From Bacillota bacterium (GTDB lineage: Bacteria; Bacillota; Clostridia; Oscillospirales; Acutalibacteraceae), in contig JAEZYP010000044.1 of NCBI GenBank assembly GCA_023418995.1, positions 186,001 through 250,000 of the forward strand: DNA of 64,000 nt, in the 5' to 3' direction. The notes beneath the pieces were generated by a model, which saw only the letters and a list, made by a program, of their open reading frames with translations, was not told the DNA's origin and made no database searches. The first letter of the stretch is position 1. Each line of letters opens with the position of its first letter. Position numbers and translations under genes: made by a program. Positions 45,219 to 54,264 of this stretch are shown here, piece after piece.

Positions 45219-47045
45219 ATGTGTGGAATTGTTGGTTATATTGGAAATGATCAGGCAGCTCCCATTCTGCTGACCGGTCTTGAAAAGCTGGAATACCGCG
45301 GTTATGACTCTGCCGGAGTGGCTGTTTACGACGGCACTTCGTTGCAGGTTGTAAAAGCAAAGGGCAGGCTAAAGGTATTGAGCGACATGATTAACGGGGG
45401 AAAAGATGTATCCGGTACGATTGGAATCGGTCATACCAGGTGGGCCACACATGGTAAACCGTCGGATATTAATTCCCATCCGCAGGTAAGCAATTCCGGC
45501 AAATTCGCGGTTGTCCATAACGGTATCATCGAGAATTACCTTGCATTAAAAGAACTGTTAACGAAAAAGGGCATTAATTTCGTATCGGAAACGGATACCG
45601 AGGTAGTCGCCCAGCTTTTAGAGTATTATTATGACGGGGATATTCTTGACGCGGTTGTCAAAGTGATTAATAAGGTGGAGGGTTCTTATGCTCTCGGCAT
45701 CATTTGCGAGGACGCTCCGGACCAGGTGGTTGCTGTTAGAAAAGACAGCCCCCTGATTGTTGGCTTAGGCAAGGGTGAAAATTTCATCGCTTCGGATATT
45801 CCTGCGATTTTGAACAAAACAAGAGATATCTATCGCTTGAATGACAATGAAATTGTTGTGCTAAAGCGTGACAGTGTGATCATCTACAATATGGATAAAG
45901 AGGTTGTACCCAAAGAGCCTGTTCACATAGAATGGGATATTTCCGCAGCGGAAAAGGGCGGCTTTGAGCATTTTATGGCAAAGGAAATCATGGAACAGCC
46001 TAAGGCAGTGCGGGATACCATTTCGCCGAGAATCAAAAACGGTAAGGTCGTGCTGGATAATATTACCCTGACTGCGGAACAGATTAAGGGCTTCTCCAAA
46101 ATCTTTATTTTGGCCTGCGGTTCTGCATACCATGTGGGTGTTGTGGCGAAGTATGTTCTGGAACAGTTTGTCCGCATTCCCGTGGAAGTGGATGTTGCTT
46201 CGGAATTCAGGTATCGCCATCCGATTATTGATGAAAAGGTGCTGGTACTGGTTATCAGCCAATCCGGAGAAACAGCCGACACGCTTGCCGCGATGAGAGA
46301 GGCGAAGCGCCTCGGCGCACGGGCGCTTTCTATTGTTAATGTTGTGGGAAGTTCGATTGCCAACGACTCAGACGACGTAATTTACACTTGGGCAGGCCCG
46401 GAAATCGCGGTTGCCACCACAAAGGCATACAGTACTCAGCTGGCTGTAATTTATCTGATCGCAATCTATTTTGCAGATAAGCTGGGCATGCTTTCCGAAG
46501 AAGAGTATTCCCACTATGTATCTGAGCTTCAAAGCATTCCGGATAAAATTTCAGAGATTTTAAAGGATAAGGAAAATATCCAGTATCTTGCATCCCAATA
46601 TTTCAACGCCAAGGATGTATTTTTTATCGGCAGGAATCTCGACTACGCCATGTCACTGGAAGGCTCCCTGAAATTGAAGGAAATATCTTATATTCATTCG
46701 GAAGCATACGCGGCCGGAGAATTAAAGCATGGTACAATTTCGCTGATTGAAGAGGGAACGCTTGTGGTAGCGCTTGCCACCCAACAGGTTCTTTTTGATA
46801 AGATGATGAGCAACGTTAAGGAAGTAAAAGCACGCGGCGCGGTGGTTCTTGGTTTAACGACGAAAAACAATAAGACGATGGAGCAGGTGACCGACCATGC
46901 CCTGTTTGTTCCGCAAATCAGCGATTTGATGCTTCCTTCTTTGGCAGTAATTCCACTGCAGCTGTTTGCTTATTACATTGCTTCCATGAAAGGCTGCGAC
47001 ATTGATAAGCCGCGAAATCTCGCAAAATCGGTGACGGTAGAGTAA
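45219..47045 (+). CDS. glmS: Glutamine-fructose-6-phosphate aminotransferase
   Basis: 608 residues. Makes glucosamine-6-phosphate, the entry to amino-sugar and peptidoglycan synthesis. The N-terminal nucleophile is Cys2 (MCGIVGYIG), and the glutaminase domain has RWATHG and SETDTE. Two SIS sugar-isomerase domains follow, with CGSAYH, SQSGETADT, AYSTQL and the C-terminal DKPRNLAKSVTVE. GGAGAAGGTG precedes the ATG. Confidence 0.98.
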   Translation: MCGIVGYIGNDQAAPILLTGLEKLEYRGYDSAGVAVYDGTSLQVVKAKGRLKVLSDMINGGKDVSGTIGIGHTRWATHGKPSDINSHPQVSNSGKFAVVHNGIIENYLALKELLTKKGINFVSETDTEVVAQLLEYYYDGDILDAVVKVINKVEGSYALGIICEDAPDQVVAVRKDSPLIVGLGKGENFIASDIPAILNKTRDIYRLNDNEIVVLKRDSVIIYNMDKEVVPKEPVHIEWDISAAEKGGFEHFMAKEIMEQPKAVRDTISPRIKNGKVVLDNITLTAEQIKGFSKIFILACGSAYHVGVVAKYVLEQFVRIPVEVDVASEFRYRHPIIDEKVLVLVISQSGETADTLAAMREAKRLGARALSIVNVVGSSIANDSDDVIYTWAGPEIAVATTKAYSTQLAVIYLIAIYFADKLGMLSEEEYSHYVSELQSIPDKISEILKDKENIQYLASQYFNAKDVFFIGRNLDYAMSLEGSLKLKEISYIHSEAYAAGELKHGTISLIEEGTLVVALATQQVLFDKMMSNVKEVKARGAVVLGLTTKNNKTMEQVTDHALFVPQISDLMLPSLAVIPLQLFAYYIASMKGCDIDKPRNLAKSVTVE

Positions 47046-47083
47046 GAAAAGCAGTTTAAAATAAAGGAATAGGTGAGAGAAAA

Positions 47084-48622
47084 GTGATACAAAACGAAGC
47101 CGTACTGATTCTCGATTTTGGCGCTCAGTACAGTCAGCTTATTGCGCGCAGAGTTCGGGATTTGAATGTATACTGTGAAATAAAACCCTATAAGACCACA
47201 GCCGAACAAATAAGCGCGGGTCATTATAAAGGAATTATCTTATCCGGCGGACCGAACAGCGTATATGCCGAAGGAGCTCCTGTCTGCGATAAAAATATCT
47301 TCAAGCTTGGGATACCTGTGCTTGGAATCTGTTATGGTGCGCAGTTGATGTCCTATTCGCTGGGCGGAAAGGTAAAAAGCAGCCAGGTAAAGGAATACGG
47401 GAAGACTCCGGTTGTGTTTCAGGATTCCGGGGATTTGCTAAGTGGAATTGCTGGCGAATCCGTGTGCTGGATGAGTCATACCGACCAGATATCCGAAGTG
47501 CCAACCGGATTTCAGATTACAGGGACGAGTGAATCCTGCCCTGTTGCCGTAATGGAGAACGAGCGAGAAAAACTGTATGCGCTTCAATTCCATCCCGAGG
47601 TGGAGCATACCGTGCACGGAAAAGAAATCCTGAAGAATTTTCTCTATCGCATATGCGCATGCAGTGGAGACTGGATTATGTCTTCCTTTGCGGTGACGAC
47701 AATCCAGCAGATTAAGGAAACCGTCGGCGATAAAAAAGTGGTCTGCGCGCTATCCGGAGGCGTGGATTCTTCCGTTGCAGCGTTGATGGTTCATAAGGCA
47801 ATTGGTAAAAATTTGACCTGCATCTTTGTAGACCACGGGATGCTCCGTAAAAATGAGGGCGACGATGTGGAGCGTGTATTCCGCAAGCAATTCGATATGA
47901 ACCTAATCCGCGTCAACGCGCAGGAGCGCTTTCTAAATAGGCTGGCGGGAGTTACCGAGCCGGAGCAGAAACGAAAGATCATCGGGGAAGAATTTATTCG
48001 CGTATTTGAGGAAGAAGCAAATAAAATCGGCCGTGTTGATTATCTGTGTCAGGGTACCATTTACCCGGATGTCGTAGAAAGCGGATGCGGAGACGCAGCG
48101 GTGATAAAAAGCCACCATAATGTCGGCGGACTTCCAAAGGATGTCGGGTTCACCGGAATTATTGAGCCGTTACGTGATCTGTTTAAGGATGAGGTTCGCA
48201 GAGTTGGGTTGGAGCTCGGAATTCCGGGTCCCCTAGTCTGGCGCCAGCCGTTCCCCGGTCCGGGTCTTGGTATCCGAATTATGGGCGATGTTACGCAGGA
48301 AAAGCTAGAAATATTAAAGGAAGCGGACGCGATTTTCCGCGAAGAAATCGCGCAGGCCGGTCTTGACCAATCTATCAATCAATATTTTGCTGTTTTGACC
48401 GGAATCAAAAGCGTTGGCGTTATGGGTGATGGTCGTACCTATGACAATACCATCGCGTTGCGCGGCGTTACCACAACCGACTTTATGACGGCAGACTGGG
48501 CCAGAATTCCCTACGATACTCTGGAAAAGATTTCAAACCGTATTGTTAACGAGGTCAAGAATGTAAACCGCGTGGTTTTTGATATTACCTCGAAGCCCCC
48601 TGCTACTATCGAGTGGGAATAA
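47084..48622 (+). CDS. guaA: GMP synthase (glutamine-hydrolysing)
   Basis: 512 residues. Converts XMP to GMP. The class I amidotransferase half has the catalytic Cys83 in GICYGAQL and His/Glu in QFHPEVEHT. The synthetase half has the pyrophosphatase loop [10 protein letters not shown] and the C-terminal dimerisation domain ending [17 protein letters not shown] start, with AGGTGAG upstream. A terminator follows. Confidence 0.98.
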   Translation: MIQNEAVLILDFGAQYSQLIARRVRDLNVYCEIKPYKTTAEQISAGHYKGIILSGGPNSVYAEGAPVCDKNIFKLGIPVLGICYGAQLMSYSLGGKVKSSQVKEYGKTPVVFQDSGDLLSGIAGESVCWMSHTDQISEVPTGFQITGTSESCPVAVMENEREKLYALQFHPEVEHTVHGKEILKNFLYRICACSGDWIMSSFAVTTIQQIKETVGDKKVVCALSGGVDSSVAALMVHKAIGKNLTCIFVDHGMLRKNEGDDVERVFRKQFDMNLIRVNAQERFLNRLAGVTEPEQKRKIIGEEFIRVFEEEANKIGRVDYLCQGTIYPDVVESGCGDAAVIKSHHNVGGLPKDVGFTGIIEPLRDLFKDEVRRVGLELGIPGPLVWRQPFPGPGLGIRIMGDVTQEKLEILKEADAIFREEIAQAGLDQSINQYFAVLTGIKSVGVMGDGRTYDNTIALRGVTTTDFMTADWARIPYDTLEKISNRIVNEVKNVNRVVFDITSKPPATIEWE

Positions 48623-49046
48623 TAAACAAAACCCCGGAGACCCGCATCACTGCTGGTTATCCGGGATTCTTTTTATCTGTGGTACTAATATGGCGCTCAA
48701 GCATCAAATCATTGACGGTTAGTCCATGCATTATTTTTCGTAACCCCCAAGGTGGATTTGCCCATATCCGGCTTTTCCAAGGGATTACTCAGTCATAAGC
48801 GTAAGTAAGCTCTATGTAGCTGGCGGCTTTGTGGGGGGCAATTTAAAATGTTCATAAAAAATTAAACTATATCGTATACTGTGTATTATAATAGGAATGT
48901 TATTTAGATTCTTCCCAAGGTTTCTTCTTCACGAGAAAAGAATTACCAGCAAACGAAAAAGGGTTTAATTTATTCCGTTTTCCTTCCCGCTATTATTTAT
49001 TCAGGAAACATGGAATTCAAATATCAACGGAAACGGATGTGTCGCA
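48623..49046 (+). other. 424-bp intergenic region guaA-SpoVB-like gene
   Basis: A terminator lies at the start. The rest has no credible gene. A TATAAT at 48887-48892 may be a -10 box but has no good -35. CCGTTTTCC near 48988 can pair with GGAAACGG just before the next ATG with one bulge. Confidence 0.55.
48633..48674 (+). terminator. Intrinsic terminator after guaA
   Basis: CCCGGA pairs with TCCGGG (48633-48638, 48660-48665) across a long loop, followed by TTCTTTTTA. The run of A before it allows a longer stem. Confidence 0.7.
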
Positions 49047-50813
49047 ATGAGTGAGAAAGGTGCAGTAAAAGTAAGCAAACAAAGTTTTTTGCACGGCGCT
49101 TTGATATTAATGGTCGCAATTGCGCTGGTGAAAGTAATTGGCGCCTTATTCAAAATTCCATTGGCCTGGATTCTTACACCGGTAGGCAACGGCTATTTTG
49201 GCAATGCTTACGCTCTGTATTTTCCTATTTTCAGTCTGGCGACCGCCGGCTTTCCAATTGCAATTTCCAGACTTGTTTCTGAAAACTCCGCCCGTGGGCG
49301 TTATCGTGATATTCGCCAGATACATACGGTATCTATTAAGATTTTTTTAATTTTGGGAATCGTATCGTTTTCCATCATGTTTTTTGGCGCGCAGCCTTAC
49401 GTTCATTATGCGGCGAGCAATAATCCGGAAAATGCCTTGCCAGCGATATATGCGTTGGCTCCCGCAATCTTGTTCAACAGCTTAATGGCGATTTACCGGG
49501 GATATTATGAAGGCCTGCGCAATATGTATCCGACCGCGATATCCGAAATTGTAGAGGCGCTTTCCAAGCTAGTTTTTGGGTTAACTGCCGCCGCGATGGT
49601 CATTCAGTCCGGAATGAGCGAATATACCGCGCATGGAACGGTATATGGCATAAAACGGGCGTCTCAAGAGTATGCTAAGATTGCTACGCTGCCATATGCG
49701 GCAGCCGGCGCGATTTTCGGAGTAACGATAGGCTCGGTATTGGGGTTCCTGTTTCTGTTTATCTATCACAAAAGAAACAGTGATGGAATTTCCGATGATA
49801 TGCTGCAACACTCACCGCGTCCGCTTCCCATGCGCGTTACAACCTCTCGCCTCATCAGAACAGCCATTCCGATTGCACTCGGCTCGTTGGCTGTGAACCT
49901 TTCCACCCTGATAGACAGCACCTTCCTGCAAAAGAGAATCAACGATATTATGGTGGATCATTCGGCAGTCATTCTTAATATTTACGGCAGTGTGATTCCG
50001 GAATCCGTTGTAAAACTGAATAATGTACCGACATTCCTGTTTGGCTGTTTTTCCAACGCGTCAACGCTGTTTATGTTGGTTCCCGCCATCACACAGGCAT
50101 TTGGCGTAAGCGCACTGCCAAACGTGACTGAAGCATGGACCTGCGGAGACCCGAGAAAGATTAAAAAAAGTATCGAATCCGTACTGAGGATTGTCGCGAT
50201 GATAACAATTCCTGCCGGGCTGGGGCTTTCCGTGCTCTCAACGCCGATTGCAAGCTTGCTCTACGGAGCCAATAACGCGCCGGACGTCATTGGTAAAATT
50301 CTGGTTCTGCTGGGGCTTGGCGCGATATTTGCCGCGATGAGTACGCCAATTAACAGTATGCTGCAGGCGGTGGGAAGGGTGGATTTACCGGTTAAGCTTC
50401 TTGTGGTAGGGTTGATTATAAAGCTTGTTTTAAACTATACGCTGGTTGGCATTCCTGAAATAAATGTGTTGGGCGCCGGTACCGGAACGCTGGTTTGTTA
50501 TTTGTGCATAACGGTTTTTTCCTTGTATTTTTTGTGCCGGGAAACCAGGATCGTTCCAAATTTTATGGTTATTTTTGTAAAACCGCTGCTGGCATCCGTT
50601 ATCTCAGTCGGAGCAGCCTATTTTACCCACAAGCTGGGTATTTTGGTAATTCATAACGGCAAGGTTTCTACCTTACTTGCAATTGCTGTGGCAGGGGCAT
50701 TGTATCTCATTTGCATGCTTTGGTTCAGAGCTTTGAAGAAAAGTGATTTACTTATGCTTCCAAAAGGACAAAAAATTGTAAAAATACTTGAAAAACGAAA
50801 CTGGATAAGTTAA
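49047..50813 (+). CDS. SpoVB/MurJ-like lipid flippase (MOP superfamily)
   Basis: 588 residues, longer than Bacillus SpoVB (about 518). Around 14 membrane segments start at residue 12 (LHGALILMVAIALVKVIGALFKIPLAW). The block GNGYFGNAYALYFPIFSLATAGFPIAISRLVSE is typical of SpoVB/polysaccharide export proteins. An insertion of about 60-80 residues near 170-235 (TAHGTVYGIKRASQEYAKIA and a loop) explains the extra length. Likely role: flipping lipid-linked wall precursors during growth or cortex formation. SpoVB and MurJ/YtgP relatives cannot be separated by eye. Confidence 0.85.
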   Translation: MSEKGAVKVSKQSFLHGALILMVAIALVKVIGALFKIPLAWILTPVGNGYFGNAYALYFPIFSLATAGFPIAISRLVSENSARGRYRDIRQIHTVSIKIFLILGIVSFSIMFFGAQPYVHYAASNNPENALPAIYALAPAILFNSLMAIYRGYYEGLRNMYPTAISEIVEALSKLVFGLTAAAMVIQSGMSEYTAHGTVYGIKRASQEYAKIATLPYAAAGAIFGVTIGSVLGFLFLFIYHKRNSDGISDDMLQHSPRPLPMRVTTSRLIRTAIPIALGSLAVNLSTLIDSTFLQKRINDIMVDHSAVILNIYGSVIPESVVKLNNVPTFLFGCFSNASTLFMLVPAITQAFGVSALPNVTEAWTCGDPRKIKKSIESVLRIVAMITIPAGLGLSVLSTPIASLLYGANNAPDVIGKILVLLGLGAIFAAMSTPINSMLQAVGRVDLPVKLLVVGLIIKLVLNYTLVGIPEINVLGAGTGTLVCYLCITVFSLYFLCRETRIVPNFMVIFVKPLLASVISVGAAYFTHKLGILVIHNGKVSTLLAIAVAGALYLICMLWFRALKKSDLLMLPKGQKIVKILEKRNWIS

Positions 50814-50857
50814 AATGGTAAAAGATTAGCTAGTATTTTACCATAGGAGATTTTATA

Positions 50858-51649
50858 TTGGAATTTATAACCAAAGATAAATATGATATGAATGATTTGC
50901 TAAGTATTATGAGGGATCTTCGATCGCCTGATGGATGCCCATGGGACAGGGAACAGGATCATAAAAGCATACGCAATTGTTTTATTGAAGAAACCTATGA
51001 AGTGGTAGAAGCAATTGATAATAACGATCCCGTACTTCTTCAGGAAGAATTAGGCGATGTTTTATTACAAGTATTGTTTCATTCGCAGATTGAAAGTGAG
51101 AAGAAGTGCTTCGACTTTTCCGATGTGGTAGACGGAATTGCAAAAAAGATGATTATCCGCCATCCCCATGTCTTTGGAAATACAGTAGTTCGCAATTCTG
51201 ATGAAGTACTGGTGAATTGGGATGCGATTAAAAAGGAAACAAAACGTCAAAAAACACAGGCGGAGGTACTACAAAGCGTATCCAAAGCTCTGCCTGCGCT
51301 AATGCGCAGCGCAAAGGTGCAGCATAAGGCTGCTAAAGTGGGATTTGACTGGCCGGATATTTCGGGCGCGTTGGATAAAGTTGAGGAAGAAACTCTTGAA
51401 CTGAAAGAGGCAATCTTATCCGGTAAGAAGGAAAACTGCATGGATGAATTGGGGGACTTGCTGTTTTCTGTGGTCAATGTATCCCGTTTCCTCGATGTTG
51501 AGCCGGAGCAGGCGTTGAGCCATTCCTGTGAGAAGTTCATTTTCCGTTTTCAAAAGATGGAACAAATGGCAAATGAGCGCGGTATTGACTTTAAAACATC
51601 AACCTTGGTCCAGTTGGATTCCCTGTGGGAGGAAGCGAAGGCGAATTAA
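50858..51649 (+). CDS. mazG: Nucleoside triphosphate pyrophosphohydrolase MazG
   Basis: 263 residues. Two MazG helical repeats hydrolyse non-canonical NTPs. The first has CPWDREQDHKSIRNCFIEETYEVVEAID and EELGDVLLQVLFH, the second EEETLELKEAI and DELGDLLFSVVN; the EExxE and ExxD metal residues are present in both. The N-terminal tetrapyrrole-methylase part of Bacillus YabN is absent. TTG start with AGGAGA upstream. It opens the yab cluster. Confidence 0.95.
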   Translation: MEFITKDKYDMNDLLSIMRDLRSPDGCPWDREQDHKSIRNCFIEETYEVVEAIDNNDPVLLQEELGDVLLQVLFHSQIESEKKCFDFSDVVDGIAKKMIIRHPHVFGNTVVRNSDEVLVNWDAIKKETKRQKTQAEVLQSVSKALPALMRSAKVQHKAAKVGFDWPDISGALDKVEEETLELKEAILSGKKENCMDELGDLLFSVVNVSRFLDVEPEQALSHSCEKFIFRFQKMEQMANERGIDFKTSTLVQLDSLWEEAKAN

Positions 51650-51701
51650 CCATTCTCAGCTTTGTGCTGTTGAATAATAAAAAAACGGAGGTCAAATTAG
51701 A

Positions 51702-51977
51702 ATGAATAAGACTGAATTAATTGCTGCTGTTGCAGAAAAAGCAGGTATGTCTAAGAAAGATGCTGACAATGCTGTTAATGCATTAATCGACACAATCGTT
51801 ACAGCTGTTGCAAAAGAAGAAAAAGTTCAAATTGTCGGTTTCGGCACTTTTGAAGTACGTTCCCGCAGCGAGAGACAAGGCCGCGACCCGAGAACAAACT
51901 CTCCTATCACCATTCCTGCTTCTAAAGTTCCTGCATTCAAAGCTGGCAAGGCATTTAAGGATGCCACAGCGGAATAA
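51702..51977 (+). CDS. hup: DNA-binding protein HU
   Basis: 91 residues. Histone-like nucleoid protein. The N-terminal MNKTELIAAVAEKAGMSKKDADNAV and the DNA-binding arm GFGTFEVRSRSERQGRDPRTNSPI are diagnostic. ACGGAGGTC precedes the ATG. Its placement between mazG and rqcP differs from Bacillus, where hbs lies elsewhere. Own terminator follows. Confidence 0.97.
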   Translation: MNKTELIAAVAEKAGMSKKDADNAVNALIDTIVTAVAKEEKVQIVGFGTFEVRSRSERQGRDPRTNSPITIPASKVPAFKAGKAFKDATAE

Positions 51978-51997
51978 TTTGTTCTTTGTTTGTTTTT

Positions 51998-52041
51998 AAG
52001 GGGCTGTAACAAAATGTAAGGTTACAGCCTCTTTTATTTTT
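51998..52041 (+). terminator. Intrinsic terminator after hup
   Basis: AAGGGGCTGTAAC pairs with GTTACAGCCTCTT across 10 nt, then T-rich sequence. Confidence 0.88.
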
Positions 52042-52131
52042 ATATCATATGGTCAATCCGTTTTTAAAGTTAATCTGTTATGAAGTTGAAATAGATTTGC
52101 AATTATGTCCGAACTAGATAAGGAGAATTTT

Positions 52132-52392
52132 ATGAGACTGGATAAGTACTTGAAAGTGTCGCGTATTATAAAAAGGAGAACTGTTGCGAATGATGCCTGC
52201 GATGCCGGCAGGGTTCTGGTAAATGGAAAACCTGCACGAGCTTCCTACGATGTTAAAATCGGCGATATTCTGGATCTGCAGCTCGGATCACGCAGTGTAA
52301 AAGCACAGGTTCTGAGCGTGAATGAATACGCAAAAAAAGAAACGGCTGACGAAATGTATAAAATTCTGTCTGACGAACCGAATAAGCTTTAG
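52132..52392 (+). CDS. rqcP: RqcP (YabO), S4-domain ribosome quality-control factor
   Basis: 86 residues. S4 RNA-binding domain: MRLDKYLKVSRIIKRRTVANDACDAGRVLVNG. In Bacillus RqcP assists RqcH in adding alanine tails to stalled nascent chains on 50S subunits. I chose ATG 52132 with AAGGAG upstream; ATG 52105 lacks a site. The gene order mazG-(hup)-rqcP-yabP-yabQ-divIC-yabR supports the identity over Hsp15. Confidence 0.93.
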   Translation: MRLDKYLKVSRIIKRRTVANDACDAGRVLVNGKPARASYDVKIGDILDLQLGSRSVKAQVLSVNEYAKKETADEMYKILSDEPNKL

Positions 52393-52454
52393 TATATGTC
52401 CCCCTGTTTGTGCATACAAATGGATCAGAAAGACTATGCAGGGGGGAAATAAGG

Positions 52455-52733
52455 ATGACTGAAGAAAAAAGGCCTGTAAAAACACCGCACAGCCTTATCC
52501 TGGAAAATCGTAAAAATCTTACGGCGACCGGCGTATCCAACGTAGACAGCTTCGATGAGCAGACGATCGTAGCCTATACGGATTTAGGGGAGCTCATCAT
52601 TCGGGGCTCCAAGCTGCAAATTAATAAATTGAATATTGAAACTGGTGAGCTTACCTTAACCGGAGAAATCACATCAACATCCTATTCTGACAATAAGCCT
52701 GCGGGAGGCTTCATTTCAAAGCTGTTTAAGTAG
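52455..52733 (+). CDS. yabP: Sporulation protein YabP
   Basis: 92 residues. Small sporulation protein, needed for spore coat or cortex formation in Bacillus. The pattern PHSLILENRKNLTATGVSNVDSFDE and the later LIIRGSKLQINKLNIETGELTLTG are typical of the YabP/YqfC family. The ATG at 52455 has GGGGGG 8 nt upstream. SigE control is expected in the family but not visible here. Confidence 0.92.
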   Translation: MTEEKRPVKTPHSLILENRKNLTATGVSNVDSFDEQTIVAYTDLGELIIRGSKLQINKLNIETGELTLTGEITSTSYSDNKPAGGFISKLFK

Positions 52734-52747
52734 AGGAGTGAGGCTGT

Positions 52748-53269
52748 TTGAAGACTTCTTTGGTTCTGCAGTTTCAGGGCTTTTTAATATCAGTAGGAGT
52801 CGGTGTGCTTTTGGCGCTGTTCTATGATGTTTTTCGTATTTTTCGAACCGTCTTCCATTCGGAGCGGCGCGCTGTTTTTTGTCAGGATCTTTTTTTTATG
52901 CTGTGTGCGGCATTCATTACATTTTTACTAGCTTTAGGGGTCAGTTACGGCAACGTTCGCTTCTATATTCTGGCTGGCGAAATTATAGGCTGGTGTCTGT
53001 ATTATCTAACCGTGGGCATGATAACCATCCGACTGTTTATGGCGGTTTCGAAGCTCTTAAATAAGTTTTTGATCAGCCCAATTAAAAAACTTTTTTCAAT
53101 TTTGTTCAACTGGTTCTTCGGCAATGTGAAAATAGTTGTTAAAAAGGTAAAAATTGTGCTCATAAATCGGAAAAAACGCTTGAAACACCACCACAAAATA
53201 GTGTATAATCATCTCATGACAAAACGGAAACGGAAAGGTAAAGTCAGAGGGGGCAAATCTGTCTCATGA
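52748..53269 (+). CDS. yabQ: Spore cortex biosynthesis protein YabQ
   Basis: 173 residues. Membrane protein with four hydrophobic segments in the first 110 residues (FLISVGVGVLLALFYDVFRIFR is the family signature), then a basic tail. TTG start with AGGAGTGAGG upstream. The basic C-terminus (RKKRLKHHHK, KRKRKGKVRGG) is unusually rich in K and R. Overlaps divIC by 4 bp. Confidence 0.9.
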   Translation: MKTSLVLQFQGFLISVGVGVLLALFYDVFRIFRTVFHSERRAVFCQDLFFMLCAAFITFLLALGVSYGNVRFYILAGEIIGWCLYYLTVGMITIRLFMAVSKLLNKFLISPIKKLFSILFNWFFGNVKIVVKKVKIVLINRKKRLKHHHKIVYNHLMTKRKRKGKVRGGKSVS

Positions 53270-53568
53270 AGGTTATCAAGATAAAAAAACAAAAAGGCAG
53301 TTTTCTTCTGCGGGTGGCAATTTTTGCTTTCGCGGTATATACTGTTGTTGCGCTTGTTAACCAGCAGGTTCAGATCAGCGATAAACGCCAGCAGCTTGAA
53401 TCGGTTAAGCAGCAGATCCAGATTCAGGAAATAAAAAATGAAGACATTAAGCATGCTCTGAAAAATGGTGCAAGTGAAAACCGTGATTACATTGAGCGCG
53501 TAGCGCGTGAGGGTCTCGGCTTAGCTAAACCGGGCGAGCGTGTTTTTGTTAATATTGCCGGAAACTAA
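53266..53568 (+). CDS. divIC: Septum formation initiator DivIC/FtsB-like
   Basis: 100 residues. Short basic cytoplasmic start, one membrane segment (residues 12-31), coiled coil (35-70) and a C-terminal DYIERVAREGLGLAKPGERVF that matches the family. It works with FtsL and DivIB at the division site. The ATG overlaps the yabQ stop. Confidence 0.92.
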   Translation: MKVIKIKKQKGSFLLRVAIFAFAVYTVVALVNQQVQISDKRQQLESVKQQIQIQEIKNEDIKHALKNGASENRDYIERVAREGLGLAKPGERVFVNIAGN

Positions 53569-53601
53569 AGGCTCTATTTTTAAGGAGGAAATCACTTACA
53601 T

Positions 53602-54048
53602 ATGCAGCTTGAGGTAGGAACAGTTCTGGAAGGAAAAGTTACAGGCATTACAAAATTTGGCGCTTTTGTTGAATTACCTGGCGGAAAGACGGGTATGGTT
53701 CATATTTCTGAAGTTGCGCCCACCTTTGTTAAGGAAATTCGCGATTTCGTAACGGAGAATCAAACCGTAAAAGTAAAAGTAATGAGCATCAGTGAAGATG
53801 GAAAGGTTAGTCTTTCCATTAAAAAAGCAATCGATCCTGCCCCACGAAGCAACGCTCCATTACCTCGCACTTCCAGACCGGGCAGCTACGAGTGGCAGCC
53901 CAGCAGAAAAAATGATTCTGCTAATTTTGAGGACATGATGTCCAAATTCAAACAGGCAAGTGACGAGAAGATTTCCGATCTGAAAAAGTGTATGGAATCG
54001 AAGCGGGGCGGATTTTCGAAGCACGGCAATATGAATCAACCGAAATAA
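53602..54048 (+). CDS. yabR: S1 RNA-binding domain protein YabR
   Basis: 148 residues. One S1 domain (residues 1-72: LEVGTVLEGKVTGITKFGAFVELPGGKTGMVHISEV) and a low-complexity, basic C-terminal tail ending in a conserved FEDMMSKFKQASDEKISDLK stretch. Function unknown; related to general stress protein 13. AAGGAGG precedes the ATG. Last gene of the yab cluster. Confidence 0.92.
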   Translation: MQLEVGTVLEGKVTGITKFGAFVELPGGKTGMVHISEVAPTFVKEIRDFVTENQTVKVKVMSISEDGKVSLSIKKAIDPAPRSNAPLPRTSRPGSYEWQPSRKNDSANFEDMMSKFKQASDEKISDLKKCMESKRGGFSKHGNMNQPK

Positions 54049-54052
54049 TCTT

Positions 54053-54080
54053 AGCGGAGTGTACGCACTCCGCTTTTTTT
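54053..54080 (+). terminator. Intrinsic terminator after yabR
   Basis: AGCGGAGTG pairs with CACTCCGCT, 4-nt loop, T7. Confidence 0.92.
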
Positions 54081-54148
54081 GTGTATCAGAAAAGGCAATG
54101 CAGCCATAGTCAATTAATTAAAGCCATCCGGTCTGCGGCCTGTTTTCT

Positions 54149-54190
54149 GCGGTCCTTCTCGCCAGGCGCCAGCCTGGCTTCGTCGTCCGC
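54149..54190. repeat. REP-like imperfect palindrome
   Basis: Core GCCAGGC-4 nt-GCCTGGC (54161-54178) inside an outer GCGG/CCGC pair. The 3' flank (CCGCCTTACACTACCAAAAATATA region) resembles that of a second hairpin near 59172. Confidence 0.5.
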
Positions 54191-54264
54191 CTTACACTAC
54201 CAAAAATATACGCTCAAATCCTTAGCTGTTTTAAAGCTAATCGACGATATTTGGAGGAAAGCCA

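Noticed and set aside
48613..48798. 61-codon frame after guaA
   Set aside because: It overlaps the guaA end and terminator, and has no ribosome binding site or family-like sequence.
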